From positions 3,652,001-3,716,000 of the forward strand of contig NZ_AP019782.1 of assembly GCF_019669985.1 (NCBI RefSeq): a stretch of 64,000 bases of DNA. The letters run 5' to 3'. Position 1 is the stretch's first letter; every line of letters starts with the position of its first letter. The position numbers and the translations under genes were made by a program. The DNA is from Methylogaea oryzae. Lineage in GTDB: Bacteria; Pseudomonadota; Gammaproteobacteria; Methylococcales; Methylococcaceae. Under the pieces are notes generated by a model that worked only from the letters and a program-made list of their open reading frames with translations, ran no database searches and was not told the origin of the DNA. Shown piece after piece: positions 9,075 through 17,402 of the stretch.

Positions 9075-9180
9075 TGGTGGGCCCTCAAGGGCTTGGACCT
9101 TGGACCTTGGACCTTGGACCTTGGACCTTGGACCTTGGACCTTGGACCTTGGACCTTGGACCTTGGACCAAGGGATCATG
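9075..9180 (-). repeat. Island attachment-site copy: partial tRNA-Ile2 3' half
   Basis: TGGTGGGCCCTCAAGG at 9075-9090 is identical to the CCA end, acceptor strand and T-stem of the tRNA at 15423-15499. The similarity resumes at 9163-9180 (ACCAAGGGATCATG versus ACCAAGGGATTATG). Between them the T-arm/variable-loop heptamer is expanded. There is no 5' half, so this copy is not a functional tRNA; it is the direct repeat expected at the far end of a tRNA-targeted integration. Confidence 0.85.
9092..9168. repeat. Heptanucleotide tandem repeat, 11 perfect units of CTTGGAC
   Basis: Eleven uninterrupted copies of CTTGGAC lie inside the duplicated tRNA fragment. The intact tRNA holds a single similar unit at the equivalent place, so the array grew by replication slippage after the duplication. 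Such arrays vary in number between strains. Confidence 0.97.
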
Positions 9181-9319
9181 CGGCCCGACTGGGGAAAAGT
9201 ATACCTTTTAATATCAACACCTTGCAATCGCCCGCAAGCACACACGAAGTCTCGTAACGTGTTGATTTATGGAACGTGGCAAGTTGGCGTGGCTACGTTT
9301 TGACTACGGCGTCCAGCCC

Positions 9320-9400
9320 AAGGCGAACACGAATCTTGGCCGCTTCTGGCAGGAATAGCGATAGCTAGCCTAAGCCTCGTGCCAGTGTAACGGCGACACC
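9320..9400 (+). repeat. Dispersed repeat R1, left of brnTA
   Basis: An AAGGCGAACA...GTTGGCCGCT...GGCAGGAATAGCG...CCTAAGCCTCG arrangement is shared with 9967-10040 and in part with 10072-10125. All three copies have the same orientation. No open frame or transposase is associated. Confidence 0.6.
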
Positions 9401-9405
9401 TTTTT

Positions 9406-9431
9406 GTATAAAAACGGTTGCGTTTTTATAC
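9406..9431. promoter_or_regulatory. Inverted repeat, likely BrnA operator of brnTA
   Basis: GTATAAAAACG and its exact complement CGTTTTTATAC are separated by four bases, 22 bases before the brnT start. BrnA-type ribbon-helix-helix antitoxins are known to repress their own promoter, and the site is AT-rich as expected for a promoter core. Confidence 0.7.
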
Positions 9432-9452
9432 CGGCTTGGGCATAAATCCGCT

Positions 9453-9722
9453 ATGGGCTTCGAGTACGACCAAGACAAAAGCGACGCCAACCGGGCCAAG
9501 CACGGCATCGACTTCGATGAAGCGCAAGCCCTGTGGGACGATCCCGACCTACTCGAAATCCCGGCCCGAGACACCGACGAACCGCGCTGCCTGGTTGTCG
9601 GCAAGATCGGCAACAAGCACTGGTCGGCCGTCGTCACCTATCGCAGCGAAAACATTCGCCTGATTTCCGTCAGACGATCCCGAAAAGAGGAAGTGGAAAT
9701 CTATGAAAGCCTCGGAATTTGA
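9453..9722 (+). CDS. brnT: BrnT family type II toxin (ribonuclease)
   Basis: An 89-residue RelE-fold RNase toxin that stops translation when released. The family start FEYDQDKSDANRAKHGIDF, the segment EAQALWDDPDLLEIPARD, and the strand-rich end (RLISVRRSRKEEVEIYE) are all present. Length is typical. It overlaps the antitoxin gene by 20 bases, which is the usual BrnTA order (toxin first). The operator at 9406-9431 implies autoregulation. Confidence 0.93.
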   Translation: MGFEYDQDKSDANRAKHGIDFDEAQALWDDPDLLEIPARDTDEPRCLVVGKIGNKHWSAVVTYRSENIRLISVRRSRKEEVEIYESLGI

Positions 9723-9936
9723 CCAGCGTTTCGACGCCGACGAAGACGTCACCCAACTCCTCGACCTGGCCCAAGCCCGCCGCCCCGGCCTCGTCTCCAA
9801 GCGCGTCAACGTCGATTTCCCCGCCTGGATGGTGCACTCCCTCGACAAGGAAGCCCGCAAGCTGGGAGTAACCCGTCAATCCCTCATCAAGCTATGGCTT
9901 GCCGATAAGCTGGAACATCCCAAGCAGGCGGTCTAA
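9703..9936 (+). CDS. brnA: BrnA family antitoxin
   Basis: A 77-residue antitoxin. The N-terminal part (FDQRFDADEDVTQLLDLAQA) should wrap the toxin. The C-terminal ribbon-helix-helix (KRVNVDFPAWMVHSLDKEAR, then LGVTRQSLIKLWLADKL) binds DNA. It is coupled to brnT by overlap. Placed in a tRNA island, the pair may stabilise the element, which is inference. Confidence 0.92.
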   Translation: MKASEFDQRFDADEDVTQLLDLAQARRPGLVSKRVNVDFPAWMVHSLDKEARKLGVTRQSLIKLWLADKLEHPKQAV

Positions 9937-9966
9937 TTGGCGGCTGACGGGTTGTCGATGCCCGCT

Positions 9967-10040
9967 AAGGCGAACAAGGATGTTGGCCGCTCCCGGCAGG
10001 GATAGCGCGCCTAAGCCTCGCGGCAGCGTGGCGTCACTAG
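9967..10040 (+). repeat. Dispersed repeat R2, right of brnTA
   Basis: The second copy of the R1 sequence starts 31 bases after the brnA stop: AAGGCGAACA, GGCAGGGATAGCG, CCTAAGCCTCG, GGCAGCGTGGCG. With R1 it brackets the toxin-antitoxin pair in direct orientation. Confidence 0.6.
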
Positions 10041-10071
10041 AAGCAAGACCTGACCCCGAATACGCCGCGCC

Positions 10072-10125
10072 TAGCAGGGACAGCGCCCCTAAGCCTCACG
10101 CCACTGTAGCGGCCGGCGACATCGC
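10072..10125 (+). repeat. Dispersed repeat R3 (partial)
   Basis: A third, shorter copy (AGCAGGGACAGCGC, CCTAAGCCTCACGCCACTG) lies right behind R2. The remaining bases up to 10203 hold no gene that I can support. Confidence 0.5.
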
Positions 10126-10203
10126 GATCTGCTCGAAAAAGACAAGAAACAAGGCATAACCCAAAATCCCGTGACTCTGCATCCGTCTCCTCTCACCACC
10201 GCC

Positions 10204-13083
10204 TTAGACGCCATCCTGATCGATCTCTCGTTTTGGTATCACATCCTTGGTTAGTCTCTTCATATGCTTTTGTCCAGGCAATTTCCGTCCCGAGGTGTGC
10301 TTTGCTGCTGCAAGTTTAATAAGATGCTCGATATCAGATAGAACACGGCGTGGCGCATAGCAATGGCGATATTGCTCCCGCAGAATCCTATAAACATCTA
10401 AAAGATAAAAAGAATTAGGTGAAACCGATTCAATATACCTTTCCATCTGTTCGCGCCAATCACGAGGCCTTTGATATATCAACAGTATGGACAATATGTG
10501 TCTTTTTAGCTCATCTGGCTCATTTTTAAACTGATCGAGTAAAAGAGGGCCCATTTTCTGTGAGAACAAGTCGTCTTGGGTCCATAAAACCATATTATTG
10601 GGAATCTCCAGCAATATGGTTTTAAACCTTTCATCGAAGTTATCGCCAAAATACCCTCGCAGGTTAAACCCCTGTCCATCGAAAGCTGCATGCCCCCTCT
10701 CTGCCAGAAGTGGCAATAGAATCATCAGGACCTTTGAGACTTGTTCCCAGCATCTCATGATTTCCTTGAGTAGATCACGTTTGATGTCAGGGTCCACATA
10801 GTCGCTATTTCGAAGCGCCCTCGCGCCGGCCTTCATTGCTTGCATCATGAAGGCTACGGAGTACGCTTGAATTATGTCGCGAACTTCCTGGTTATAGGGG
10901 CGCGATTTATCATATTGGCGGTCAAGGTAACTATCCTTTATTGTCTCCGGCAAATTCGAATCTTGTACACCATCACAAATTTCTTTTTGCATCTGCTCTA
11001 GCATGGCCGTTGATGGTCGCCATGTCGCAAAACGGTATGGATTCATACCATCTGGAATTCCGATCTTTTCCTGCACCTTATCGGTGGTGTCGCGGATATC
11101 TTTCGTCAAGCGCCTTAACGCAGCCTCTCGATTTCGGTCAACTCCAGTGTAAAACTCAATTATTTCTGGAAATCTGGCATAATTCATATGATCCAATACA
11201 AAATCAGCAAAGGCCTGATCATGAAACATTCGCTGTGCGGCGAAATAATATATCCAATAGGTGAATTTAAAACGAAACGAATTATTATGCGCAATAATTA
11301 TATTGTTTGCATAAAGAACATCAAAGACAACATGAACCTCTAAATCGATAAAGCGCGCTTTGCAATACCTGAGAAGTGTTTCGAGAAAGTACTCCCTAGT
11401 AAAGCTCTTGCGCATCTCCCTAAGCAGGGTTTCGCAAAAATAGCCAAGAACATATTCGCAGTCCTTGAGATCGGGTCGCGCCTTATACGTCGGAATATCA
11501 TCAACATTGAAAAGCAAGAAAAGCACGCGCTTAATCATTTCAGCCCGGTTAACAGGGCTTTCATCAAAGTCAACTTCCGACACTTTCAATAAAGTTAAGC
11601 AATTTAGTGGAGTGCGATGCAGATTGAGAACGTCCATGTCGGAAATAACTTTCTTTATAACTGCATCCTCACTGCCGACGTTCCTCACTTCGTTATACCT
11701 TGCAACCATCTTCCGGATATCGCCTCTAGAAAGAGACCACAGGTAGAGAATATTGAACTCGCGACCATGCAAATCAGGTGTCTGACTGACAAAACTTGTG
11801 CCATCTAGTGATTGCATCACTATGACGGGCACATCTTTAAAGTGATTACACACTTTTTCAAGAAGCTTGATTGAATCTTGTTCGGTGTTACTCCACGAAT
11901 CTAGTATTACACATGCAACATCCTTCGTATCTAGACCAAGGGGGTTCAGTTCGCGCTTTACGGCCCTTTCGATTTCTGACACATGGGGCTTCAATGTTTT
12001 GGCGTCCAAATAGAGCCATAATGATGATTTACTGGCAGCCCATGCCTGCTGGATTAAGTAATAGGCTAAACATGTCAGGCCAAATTGAGGCGGTGCTTTG
12101 ATGATAGTCGACTTTGGTTCTTTTAACAGGTCCGACATGGGTATTCTGTCTTCCGTTTCCATATCGGAGTTATGTTCCGGAGCTTTTGCTAAGACCGGAT
12201 CAACCCAAATCGTTGGCTGGGAGGAAAATGATGATAACGCATCGTTTAGCCGGTTATTAAAATGGCGCCCTACTGTGTCAGGGGCAGTCGAACCGAGTGT
12301 ATGGGATTGTGTTGTAGTTGTTACTGCTCCAGACTTTTGCTCGTTGATAAACTTACATAGAAGACGGTGTTGGAAGGCATTACGATCAGAAGGCTTAGCT
12401 ATGGTAGAGTGATCTGAGTCAGGAATTTTAACGGGCTCGCCGAAATACTTTGCCCCAGAAAAAGACTCAACAATTGGCTTACCAATCCAGTTCTTCAAGA
12501 TCAATGACCTATCCTCAATCAGTTCCTTTCCTTTAATATCAAACAGCGAGCCTTCCTTGAGATTTTGAAAGTTTTTATCGAGATCGTTTAACCAAGTATT
12601 ATCTCTTGCAAACCGAAGCGATTCAGCTTGGGCATGCCTTATCTTAAAAGCTGTCGCGAGATATACGATCCAATTAGCGTATTGGGATCCAAGCGAAGGA
12701 GATGCAACGAGAAACAGAGCGAGCTTGATGGCTTTATCAATTAAGTCCAGTTGTCGATCAACTATGAATTTCCGAACAACGATACCACCCATGCTGTGGC
12801 AGACAAATATAAGTTGCTTGTTGTTCTCCAGGACATTATCTAATCGCAGATGCTCTTTCAGTGCGTCCACGATGTCCCCCAGTTGATATTCTTTTGAAAA
12901 AATCCCAGTGGCATACGAGAAGGTATAAATACCAATACCGTCCAAATCCGGCTCTTCATTTAGCAATTGGGGCCAGTAGGTATTATTTTCATGTGTCCAG
13001 CACTTTTCTGAGCTCGATAGGATTCCATGAACGAAGATTACGGTTGTGTCGTTTTCAGATTGCTGTATCCACTGGCCTTTCAT
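10204..13083 (-). CDS. Alpha/beta-hydrolase protein with degenerate STAND NTPase-like central region
   Basis: A 959-residue protein of unknown function. Residues 12-250 form an esterase/lipase-like alpha/beta hydrolase: TTVIFVHGILSSSEKCW (oxyanion strand), nucleophile elbow VCHSMGGIV with Ser97 (the first Gly of GXSXG is Cys), and SDHSTIAKP with a likely catalytic His225. Residues 325-430 resemble a STAND ATPase core: STIIKAPPQFGLTCLAYYL occupies the P-loop position but lacks GK[ST], and VACVILDSW is Walker-B-like. The remaining 500 residues are helical with no repeat I can name. Effector-plus-STAND designs are typical of Avs/NLR-like anti-phage proteins; that role is inference. ATG 13083 has a GGAG nine bases upstream; TTG 13161 would add 26 residues. 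The DNA is much more AT-rich than the core genes. Confidence 0.8.
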   Translation of the reverse strand: MKGQWIQQSENDTTVIFVHGILSSSEKCWTHENNTYWPQLLNEEPDLDGIGIYTFSYATGIFSKEYQLGDIVDALKEHLRLDNVLENNKQLIFVCHSMGGIVVRKFIVDRQLDLIDKAIKLALFLVASPSLGSQYANWIVYLATAFKIRHAQAESLRFARDNTWLNDLDKNFQNLKEGSLFDIKGKELIEDRSLILKNWIGKPIVESFSGAKYFGEPVKIPDSDHSTIAKPSDRNAFQHRLLCKFINEQKSGAVTTTTQSHTLGSTAPDTVGRHFNNRLNDALSSFSSQPTIWVDPVLAKAPEHNSDMETEDRIPMSDLLKEPKSTIIKAPPQFGLTCLAYYLIQQAWAASKSSLWLYLDAKTLKPHVSEIERAVKRELNPLGLDTKDVACVILDSWSNTEQDSIKLLEKVCNHFKDVPVIVMQSLDGTSFVSQTPDLHGREFNILYLWSLSRGDIRKMVARYNEVRNVGSEDAVIKKVISDMDVLNLHRTPLNCLTLLKVSEVDFDESPVNRAEMIKRVLFLLFNVDDIPTYKARPDLKDCEYVLGYFCETLLREMRKSFTREYFLETLLRYCKARFIDLEVHVVFDVLYANNIIIAHNNSFRFKFTYWIYYFAAQRMFHDQAFADFVLDHMNYARFPEIIEFYTGVDRNREAALRRLTKDIRDTTDKVQEKIGIPDGMNPYRFATWRPSTAMLEQMQKEICDGVQDSNLPETIKDSYLDRQYDKSRPYNQEVRDIIQAYSVAFMMQAMKAGARALRNSDYVDPDIKRDLLKEIMRCWEQVSKVLMILLPLLAERGHAAFDGQGFNLRGYFGDNFDERFKTILLEIPNNMVLWTQDDLFSQKMGPLLLDQFKNEPDELKRHILSILLIYQRPRDWREQMERYIESVSPNSFYLLDVYRILREQYRHCYAPRRVLSDIEHLIKLAAAKHTSGRKLPGQKHMKRLTKDVIPKREIDQDGV

Positions 13084-13473
13084 TCTAAAGCTCCGTGTTG
13101 GCGAATAGAGATAGGCTGGGTCTCCAGTCCTGTGTTGGTTGAGTATCGGTTGGCGGTACAAACCAATGTGGGTAACTTATTTAAGAGACTCCATTGTTTC
13201 AAAAGGGCCGATATCTGTTCTCTTTGGACAACTGAATAAGTTTCGAGGTTTTTACGCGCACTGCACTGAAAGCGTATGGTCTGAAACCCTTGCACTGTTG
13301 CGCTTGTGCCTGACATCCCTAAGGTAACTACGGTATTAAGTTGATAGTCAGTCGGTAATGTGTGGGTTTTCTGGTGCTCTAAAGCAAAGAGGGGGGCGAG
13401 GTGTCGGGCGCGGTAGGAGGGCGTAGTCAGCCAGGGCCGCCGGCTGTGGTGTGGGTACTGCTGGTGGTCCCTG

Positions 13474-13625
13474 TCATGTCGTCCCATCGTTGCATCTCCG
13501 TGAAAGGAAGCTCTCCGCTTCCCTGTTTAAGCGCTCAAGGGCCTTCTGGGTCTCTCGTAATCTTTGAGCGATTGCCGAATCTTTCCTGGTGTCCGTTTCT
13601 TGTTTTGTTCAGCTTTTTGGCTCAT
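13474..13625 (-). pseudogene. Possible small coiled-coil protein with frame break
   Basis: The ATG at 13625 starts MSQKAEQNK. The conserved-looking continuation (RKDSAIAQRLRETQKALERL, then NREAESF) is in another frame that has no start codon. One extra A in the run at 13603-13606 would join them into about 50 residues. It follows the 126-residue membrane gene on the same strand. Evidence is compositional only. The 390 bases between this and the hydrolase gene (13084-13473) show no gene I can support. Confidence 0.3.
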
Positions 13626-13668
13626 CTGCCCGGCTTGTTGCTCTGCTCAACCAAGCGTCCAGAACTTT

Positions 13669-14049
13669 CTAGTGTTCACGTCGCATGATGCCGGCTGCCT
13701 GTAATTGATCTTTTGTTATTGCAGGCCGGTAGTCGTTTGAGAACGCCGGGAATATTGGTTCACCTCTTTTATGGGTAAAAAAGAAAAGGGTAAGAGCAAT
13801 CGCCCCTATAAACAAACCTATTGGCACTACCGCTTTTTTTGATCTACGGCCTTGGTAATAGGTGCTATATGCGTTGGCGTTTTGGGAATTGTAGGTGTGC
13901 CCTTCGCGAAACTTACGAAGACGTGTCGTAAGTTGCTTTGCGCTGTCGCTGGGCTCGTCAAGGCTGCGAAGGCGTTTTGGGATTTCTTCCGTGTGCTCGT
14001 AGAGGCGGCGGTGGCGCTCTATCATGTAGTCTCGTTCGTCCAGGCTCAT
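13669..14049 (-). CDS. Small single-pass membrane protein
   Basis: A 126-residue protein without a family I can name. A charged cytoplasmic half (MSLDERDYMIERHRRLYEH, then a Lys/Arg-rich stretch) precedes one membrane helix near 75-92 (VVPIGLFIGAIALTLFFF) and a 34-residue tail. GGGGGAG just before the ATG supports the start. Its place among small phage-like genes suggests a filamentous-phage or island accessory protein, which is inference. Confidence 0.6.
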   Translation of the reverse strand: MSLDERDYMIERHRRLYEHTEEIPKRLRSLDEPSDSAKQLTTRLRKFREGHTYNSQNANAYSTYYQGRRSKKAVVPIGLFIGAIALTLFFFTHKRGEPIFPAFSNDYRPAITKDQLQAAGIMRREH

Positions 14050-14191
14050 GGCTCCCCCTGGACAGGTTTTTCCGTCGTTCTCATTCCTTGTACTCCTTGC
14101 GCCGTATCTGGTGATCGTCGATCACTATGGGCTTCCTCTCGTCCTTCGGCTGATTGCGTTTTTGGCTATCAGCTAACCGTTTTTGCTTTAT

Positions 14192-14497
14192 TTATCGCCG
14201 CGCCCCGTGAACTCTGTCCCACCGTTCGGAGATGATTTTGCCGTCGTCTATGGCGAATCGGTAAATGATGTCCCCGATACGGTAAGTCCATGTTTGCCCG
14301 TCGCTAATGGTGTTTCCGCCCAGAGTTAATCCTCCGCTGGTTATGGCTAGCGGTCGTCCCAAGTTAATGAGTAATTTGTCGGCGGGCTCGCCTTCTCGTA
14401 TCAGTTCGCCGTTGGGTGCGCGTAATCCGAGAAGAAAGAATGATGCGGTTGCTACTAACAGCAGCTTTCGGGTGCTTCCAAGTTTCTGCGTGTCCAT
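14192..14497 (-). CDS. Small exported or membrane-anchored protein (DUF2845/BamE-like fold suspected)
   Basis: A 101-residue product with an N-terminal hydrophobic segment (KLLLVATASFFLLGL). The following domain has GELIREGEPADKLLINLGRP, then TWTYRIGDIIYRFAIDDGKI. This order (initial site, Gly-Xaa-Pro, then WTY strand and closing strand) resembles DUF2845 and SmpA/OmlA-type small domains. GGAG precedes the ATG. The function is unknown. It is on the same strand as its two downstream neighbours and probably in one transcript. Confidence 0.6.
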   Translation of the reverse strand: MDTQKLGSTRKLLLVATASFFLLGLRAPNGELIREGEPADKLLINLGRPLAITSGGLTLGGNTISDGQTWTYRIGDIIYRFAIDDGKIISERWDRVHGARR

Positions 14498-14665
14498 GTC
14501 AATCTCCGTTTATTTTTAGGGAACTCCCTCCCGTCCAACGGCTGATAACCTTCGCCGCTATCAGCCACCCGTCCCTAGTTTCTTTCTGCTGTCCTCAATT
14601 TCCGGGCTGATTTGTCCAGCCTCGGGGATTGTGTTGCCTGTGGTTAGCCAATAGGCGTATTGTGG

Positions 14666-14817
14666 CTATCGTTTAGCCATTGCTTGGATGTGGTCTTCGT
14701 TGGCTTTTTGCAGCCCGTTTTCTACGTTGGACCACGTCTTCGCCGCTATTCCCGTCTCGGTTTCGAACTCCGTTCGGTTGTATCCAAGTCCTTCCCGTAA
14801 TTGGCGGATTCTTTCAT
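14666..14817 (-). pseudogene. XRE-type repressor with broken start region
   Basis: A clear helix-turn-helix reading frame (RIRQLREGLGYNRTEFETET, then GIAAKTWSNVENG, ending AMAKR) has no ATG, GTG or TTG in frame after an upstream stop. The ATG at 14817 lies one base out of frame. Adding one A to the AAA that follows it gives MKRIRQLREGLGYN and an intact repressor of about 50 residues. The operators sit directly upstream. It is either a decayed gene or a homopolymer error in the sequence. Confidence 0.55.
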
Positions 14818-14823
14818 TGCTGT

Positions 14824-14853
14824 CTAACTATTAGCCGACCGTCTAACTGTTAG
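14824..14853. promoter_or_regulatory. Pair of palindromic operators between divergent regulators
   Basis: CTAACTGTTAG at 14843-14853 is a perfect palindrome around one base. CTAACTATTAG at 14824-14834 is the same site with one mismatch. Their centres are 19 bp apart, about two helical turns. They lie between the XRE gene and the plus-strand regulator, as expected for a phage-type lysogeny switch. Confidence 0.65.
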
Positions 14854-14952
14854 ATGCCAGTATTTAGACAGGCCCCAACAAGGGGAGATTATGGGAGGCC
14901 CGTCTTTAGGTCAAGCCAGCCAAAGCCTACAAAGCATGGTTCGGTGCCCGTC

Positions 14953-15114
14953 ATGCGCCGCGAACGCTTCGCCGAACTCACCGGCCTTTACATCGGCGTC
15001 ATCGACGGCTGGACCGAACGCACCTACCTCCCCACAGTCCTCATCGGCAAGCACCGTCTCGTAAACCTGGTGCTAGTTCACAAGCAATGCCTGGAAGCGA
15101 AGACCTACAAATGA
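14953..15114 (+). CDS. Small helix-turn-helix protein, excisionase-like
   Basis: A 53-residue protein beginning MRRERFAELTGLYIGVIDGW and ending with a LPTVLIGKHRLVN segment. Its layout (helix-turn-helix, then a short wing with a conserved Gly-Lys-Xaa-Arg) recalls AlpA/Xis-like and filamentous-phage regulators that choose between integration and replication. A GTG at 14944 is an alternative start. It is divergent from the XRE gene across the two operators. The exact role is unproven. Confidence 0.55.
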   Translation: MRRERFAELTGLYIGVIDGWTERTYLPTVLIGKHRLVNLVLVHKQCLEAKTYK

Positions 15115-15131
15115 AAAAGGAGGTATTGGAT

Positions 15132-15499
<368 letters not shown>

Positions 15500-15508
15500 G
15501 GAACGGGG

Positions 15509-17314
15509 TTAATCCACATCCAGGAAGCTGCGCAGCTGTTCCGAGCGCGACGGGTGGCGCAGTTTGCGCAGGGCTTTCGCTTCGATCTGGCGAATGCGCT
15601 CGCGCGTCACGTCGAATTGCTTGCCCACCTCTTCCAAGGTGTGGTCCGTGTTCATGTCGATGCCGAAGCGCATGCGCAGCACCTTGGCCTCACGCGAAGT
15701 CAAGCCGGCCAATACCTGCTGGGTGGTTTCCCGCAGGCCGGACACGGTGGCCGCTTCGACGGGCGACATGATCCGGGAGTCTTCGATGAAATCGCCCAGA
15801 TGCGAATCTTCGTCATCGCCAATGGGAGTTTCCATGGAAATGGGCTCCTTGGCGATCTTCAGCACCTTGCGGACTTTGTCCTCGGGCATTTCCATGCGCA
15901 CCGACAGCTCTTCCGGCGTGGCTTCACGACCCATCTCCTGCAGCATCTGCCGGGATATCCGGTTGAGCTTGTTGATGGTTTCGATCATGTGCACCGGGAT
16001 GCGAATCGTGCGCGCCTGGTCGGCAATGGACCGGGTGATGGCTTGTCGTATCCACCATGTCGCATAGGTGGAGAACTTGTAGCCGCGGCGGTATTCGAAC
16101 TTGTCCACCGCTTTCATTAAACCGATGTTGCCTTCCTGGATCAAGTCCAGGAATTGCAGGCCGCGATTAGTATATTTCTTGGCGATGGAAATCACCAGAC
16201 GCAGGTTGGCCTCGATCATTTCCTTCTTGGCCTTGCGCGCCATTTCCTCCGCCACCAGCATGCGGCGGTAAATATCGCGGATTTCGCTGATGGCCAGATA
16301 GTTCTCTTTTTCGATGGCGGCCAAGCGGGCATGGGCGCGGCGAATGTCGTCGGCGTAACCGCTCAGTTTTTCCGCATAGGCCTTGCCGCTGGCCAACTGC
16401 GCGTCCAACCACTCGGGGTTGGTTTCGTTGCCTTGGAAGGCGCTGAGGAAGTCCTTGCGCGGCATCCGGCAGCGGTTGACGGCGATATCCTGAATGATCC
16501 TTTCCTGCTCGCGGATTTTGCCCATAACCCCGCGCAGCACGTCGGTCAGTTCCTTCAGGAACTGCGGCGTACGCTTGAACTCAAGGAACGCGTCGGTAAC
16601 GGCGGCAAAAGCCTTGTCGGTCTTGGCGTGCTTGTAACCGTTCTTGTTGAGGGAGGAGATCACCGCCTTGTGGCGCTTCTTAAGTTCCTCGATTTTTTCT
16701 TTCACCAACTCCGGATCCGGACCGGTATCGGCCTCCGCAATATCCGAAGTTTCCGAATCGTCATCGACCGCCAACACTTCTTCAGGCAGCACTTCGTCCT
16801 GCATCGGGTCGACGAAATCGGAAATCAAATCCGACAAGCGGGTTTCGCCTTCGTTGACGCGATCGAACGCCTTGATGAAGTAGTCCATCACGGCGGGGAA
16901 GCGCGCCAATTCCGTGGAGGCTTGCAGCAAGCCTTGCTCGATGCGCTTGGCGATGGTCAACTCGCCTTCGCGGGTAAGCAGTTCGACCGTGCCCATTTCG
17001 CGCATGTACATGCGCACCGGGTCGGTGGTGCGGCCGTGCTCGGAATCCACCGAGGCCAGCGCGGCTGCCACTTCCGCGGCGTCGTCGTCGTCGCCGACCA
17101 CGACGGCGGCGTCGGTAATCATGTCCGTATCCGGCGCAACTTCATGGACTTCGATGCCCATGTCGTTGATCATGCCGATGATGTCTTCCATTTGATCCGG
17201 GTCCACAATGTGGCTGGGCAAATGGTCGTTGACCTCGGCATATGTCAGATAGCCTTGCGACTTGCCCTTGGCAATGAGCTCTTTCAGCTGGGCTTGTTGC
17301 TGTTCGTGGTCCAT
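15509..17314 (-). CDS. rpoD: RNA polymerase sigma factor RpoD (sigma-70)
   Basis: The housekeeping sigma factor, 601 residues. Region 1.1 ([20 protein letters not shown]), region 1.2 ([20 protein letters not shown]), the long non-conserved insert typical of Gammaproteobacteria, region 2 ([19 protein letters not shown], then [20 protein letters not shown] and [10 protein letters not shown]), region 3 and region 4 ([20 protein letters not shown]) are all complete. It is the last protein gene of the macromolecular-synthesis operon rpsU-(yqeY)-dnaG-rpoD. Confidence 0.98.
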   Translation of the reverse strand: MDHEQQQAQLKELIAKGKSQGYLTYAEVNDHLPSHIVDPDQMEDIIGMINDMGIEVHEVAPDTDMITDAAVVVGDDDDAAEVAAALASVDSEHGRTTDPVRMYMREMGTVELLTREGELTIAKRIEQGLLQASTELARFPAVMDYFIKAFDRVNEGETRLSDLISDFVDPMQDEVLPEEVLAVDDDSETSDIAEADTGPDPELVKEKIEELKKRHKAVISSLNKNGYKHAKTDKAFAAVTDAFLEFKRTPQFLKELTDVLRGVMGKIREQERIIQDIAVNRCRMPRKDFLSAFQGNETNPEWLDAQLASGKAYAEKLSGYADDIRRAHARLAAIEKENYLAISEIRDIYRRMLVAEEMARKAKKEMIEANLRLVISIAKKYTNRGLQFLDLIQEGNIGLMKAVDKFEYRRGYKFSTYATWWIRQAITRSIADQARTIRIPVHMIETINKLNRISRQMLQEMGREATPEELSVRMEMPEDKVRKVLKIAKEPISMETPIGDDEDSHLGDFIEDSRIMSPVEAATVSGLRETTQQVLAGLTSREAKVLRMRFGIDMNTDHTLEEVGKQFDVTRERIRQIEAKALRKLRHPSRSEQLRSFLDVD

Positions 17315-17402
17315 CGATTACCTACGTCAAAAGTGAAGTTTCGAGAAATACCAAATTCAATATCGCGCCTAACGCGCCCGGACTACCCTGCGAAAAACCG
17401 GC

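Noticed and set aside
9092-9168. CRISPR-like repetition
   Set aside because: The units are 7 bases, directly adjacent and without spacers, so it is a slippage array, not a CRISPR.
9320-10125. Integron attC sites around brnTA
   Set aside because: The repeats lack paired RYYYAAC/GTTRRRY ends and there is no integrase; they are direct repeats without the required symmetry.
13080-13487. 135-residue minus-strand frame upstream of the hydrolase gene
   Set aside because: It overlaps the hydrolase start, is basic and low in structure, and shows no motif; probably chance.
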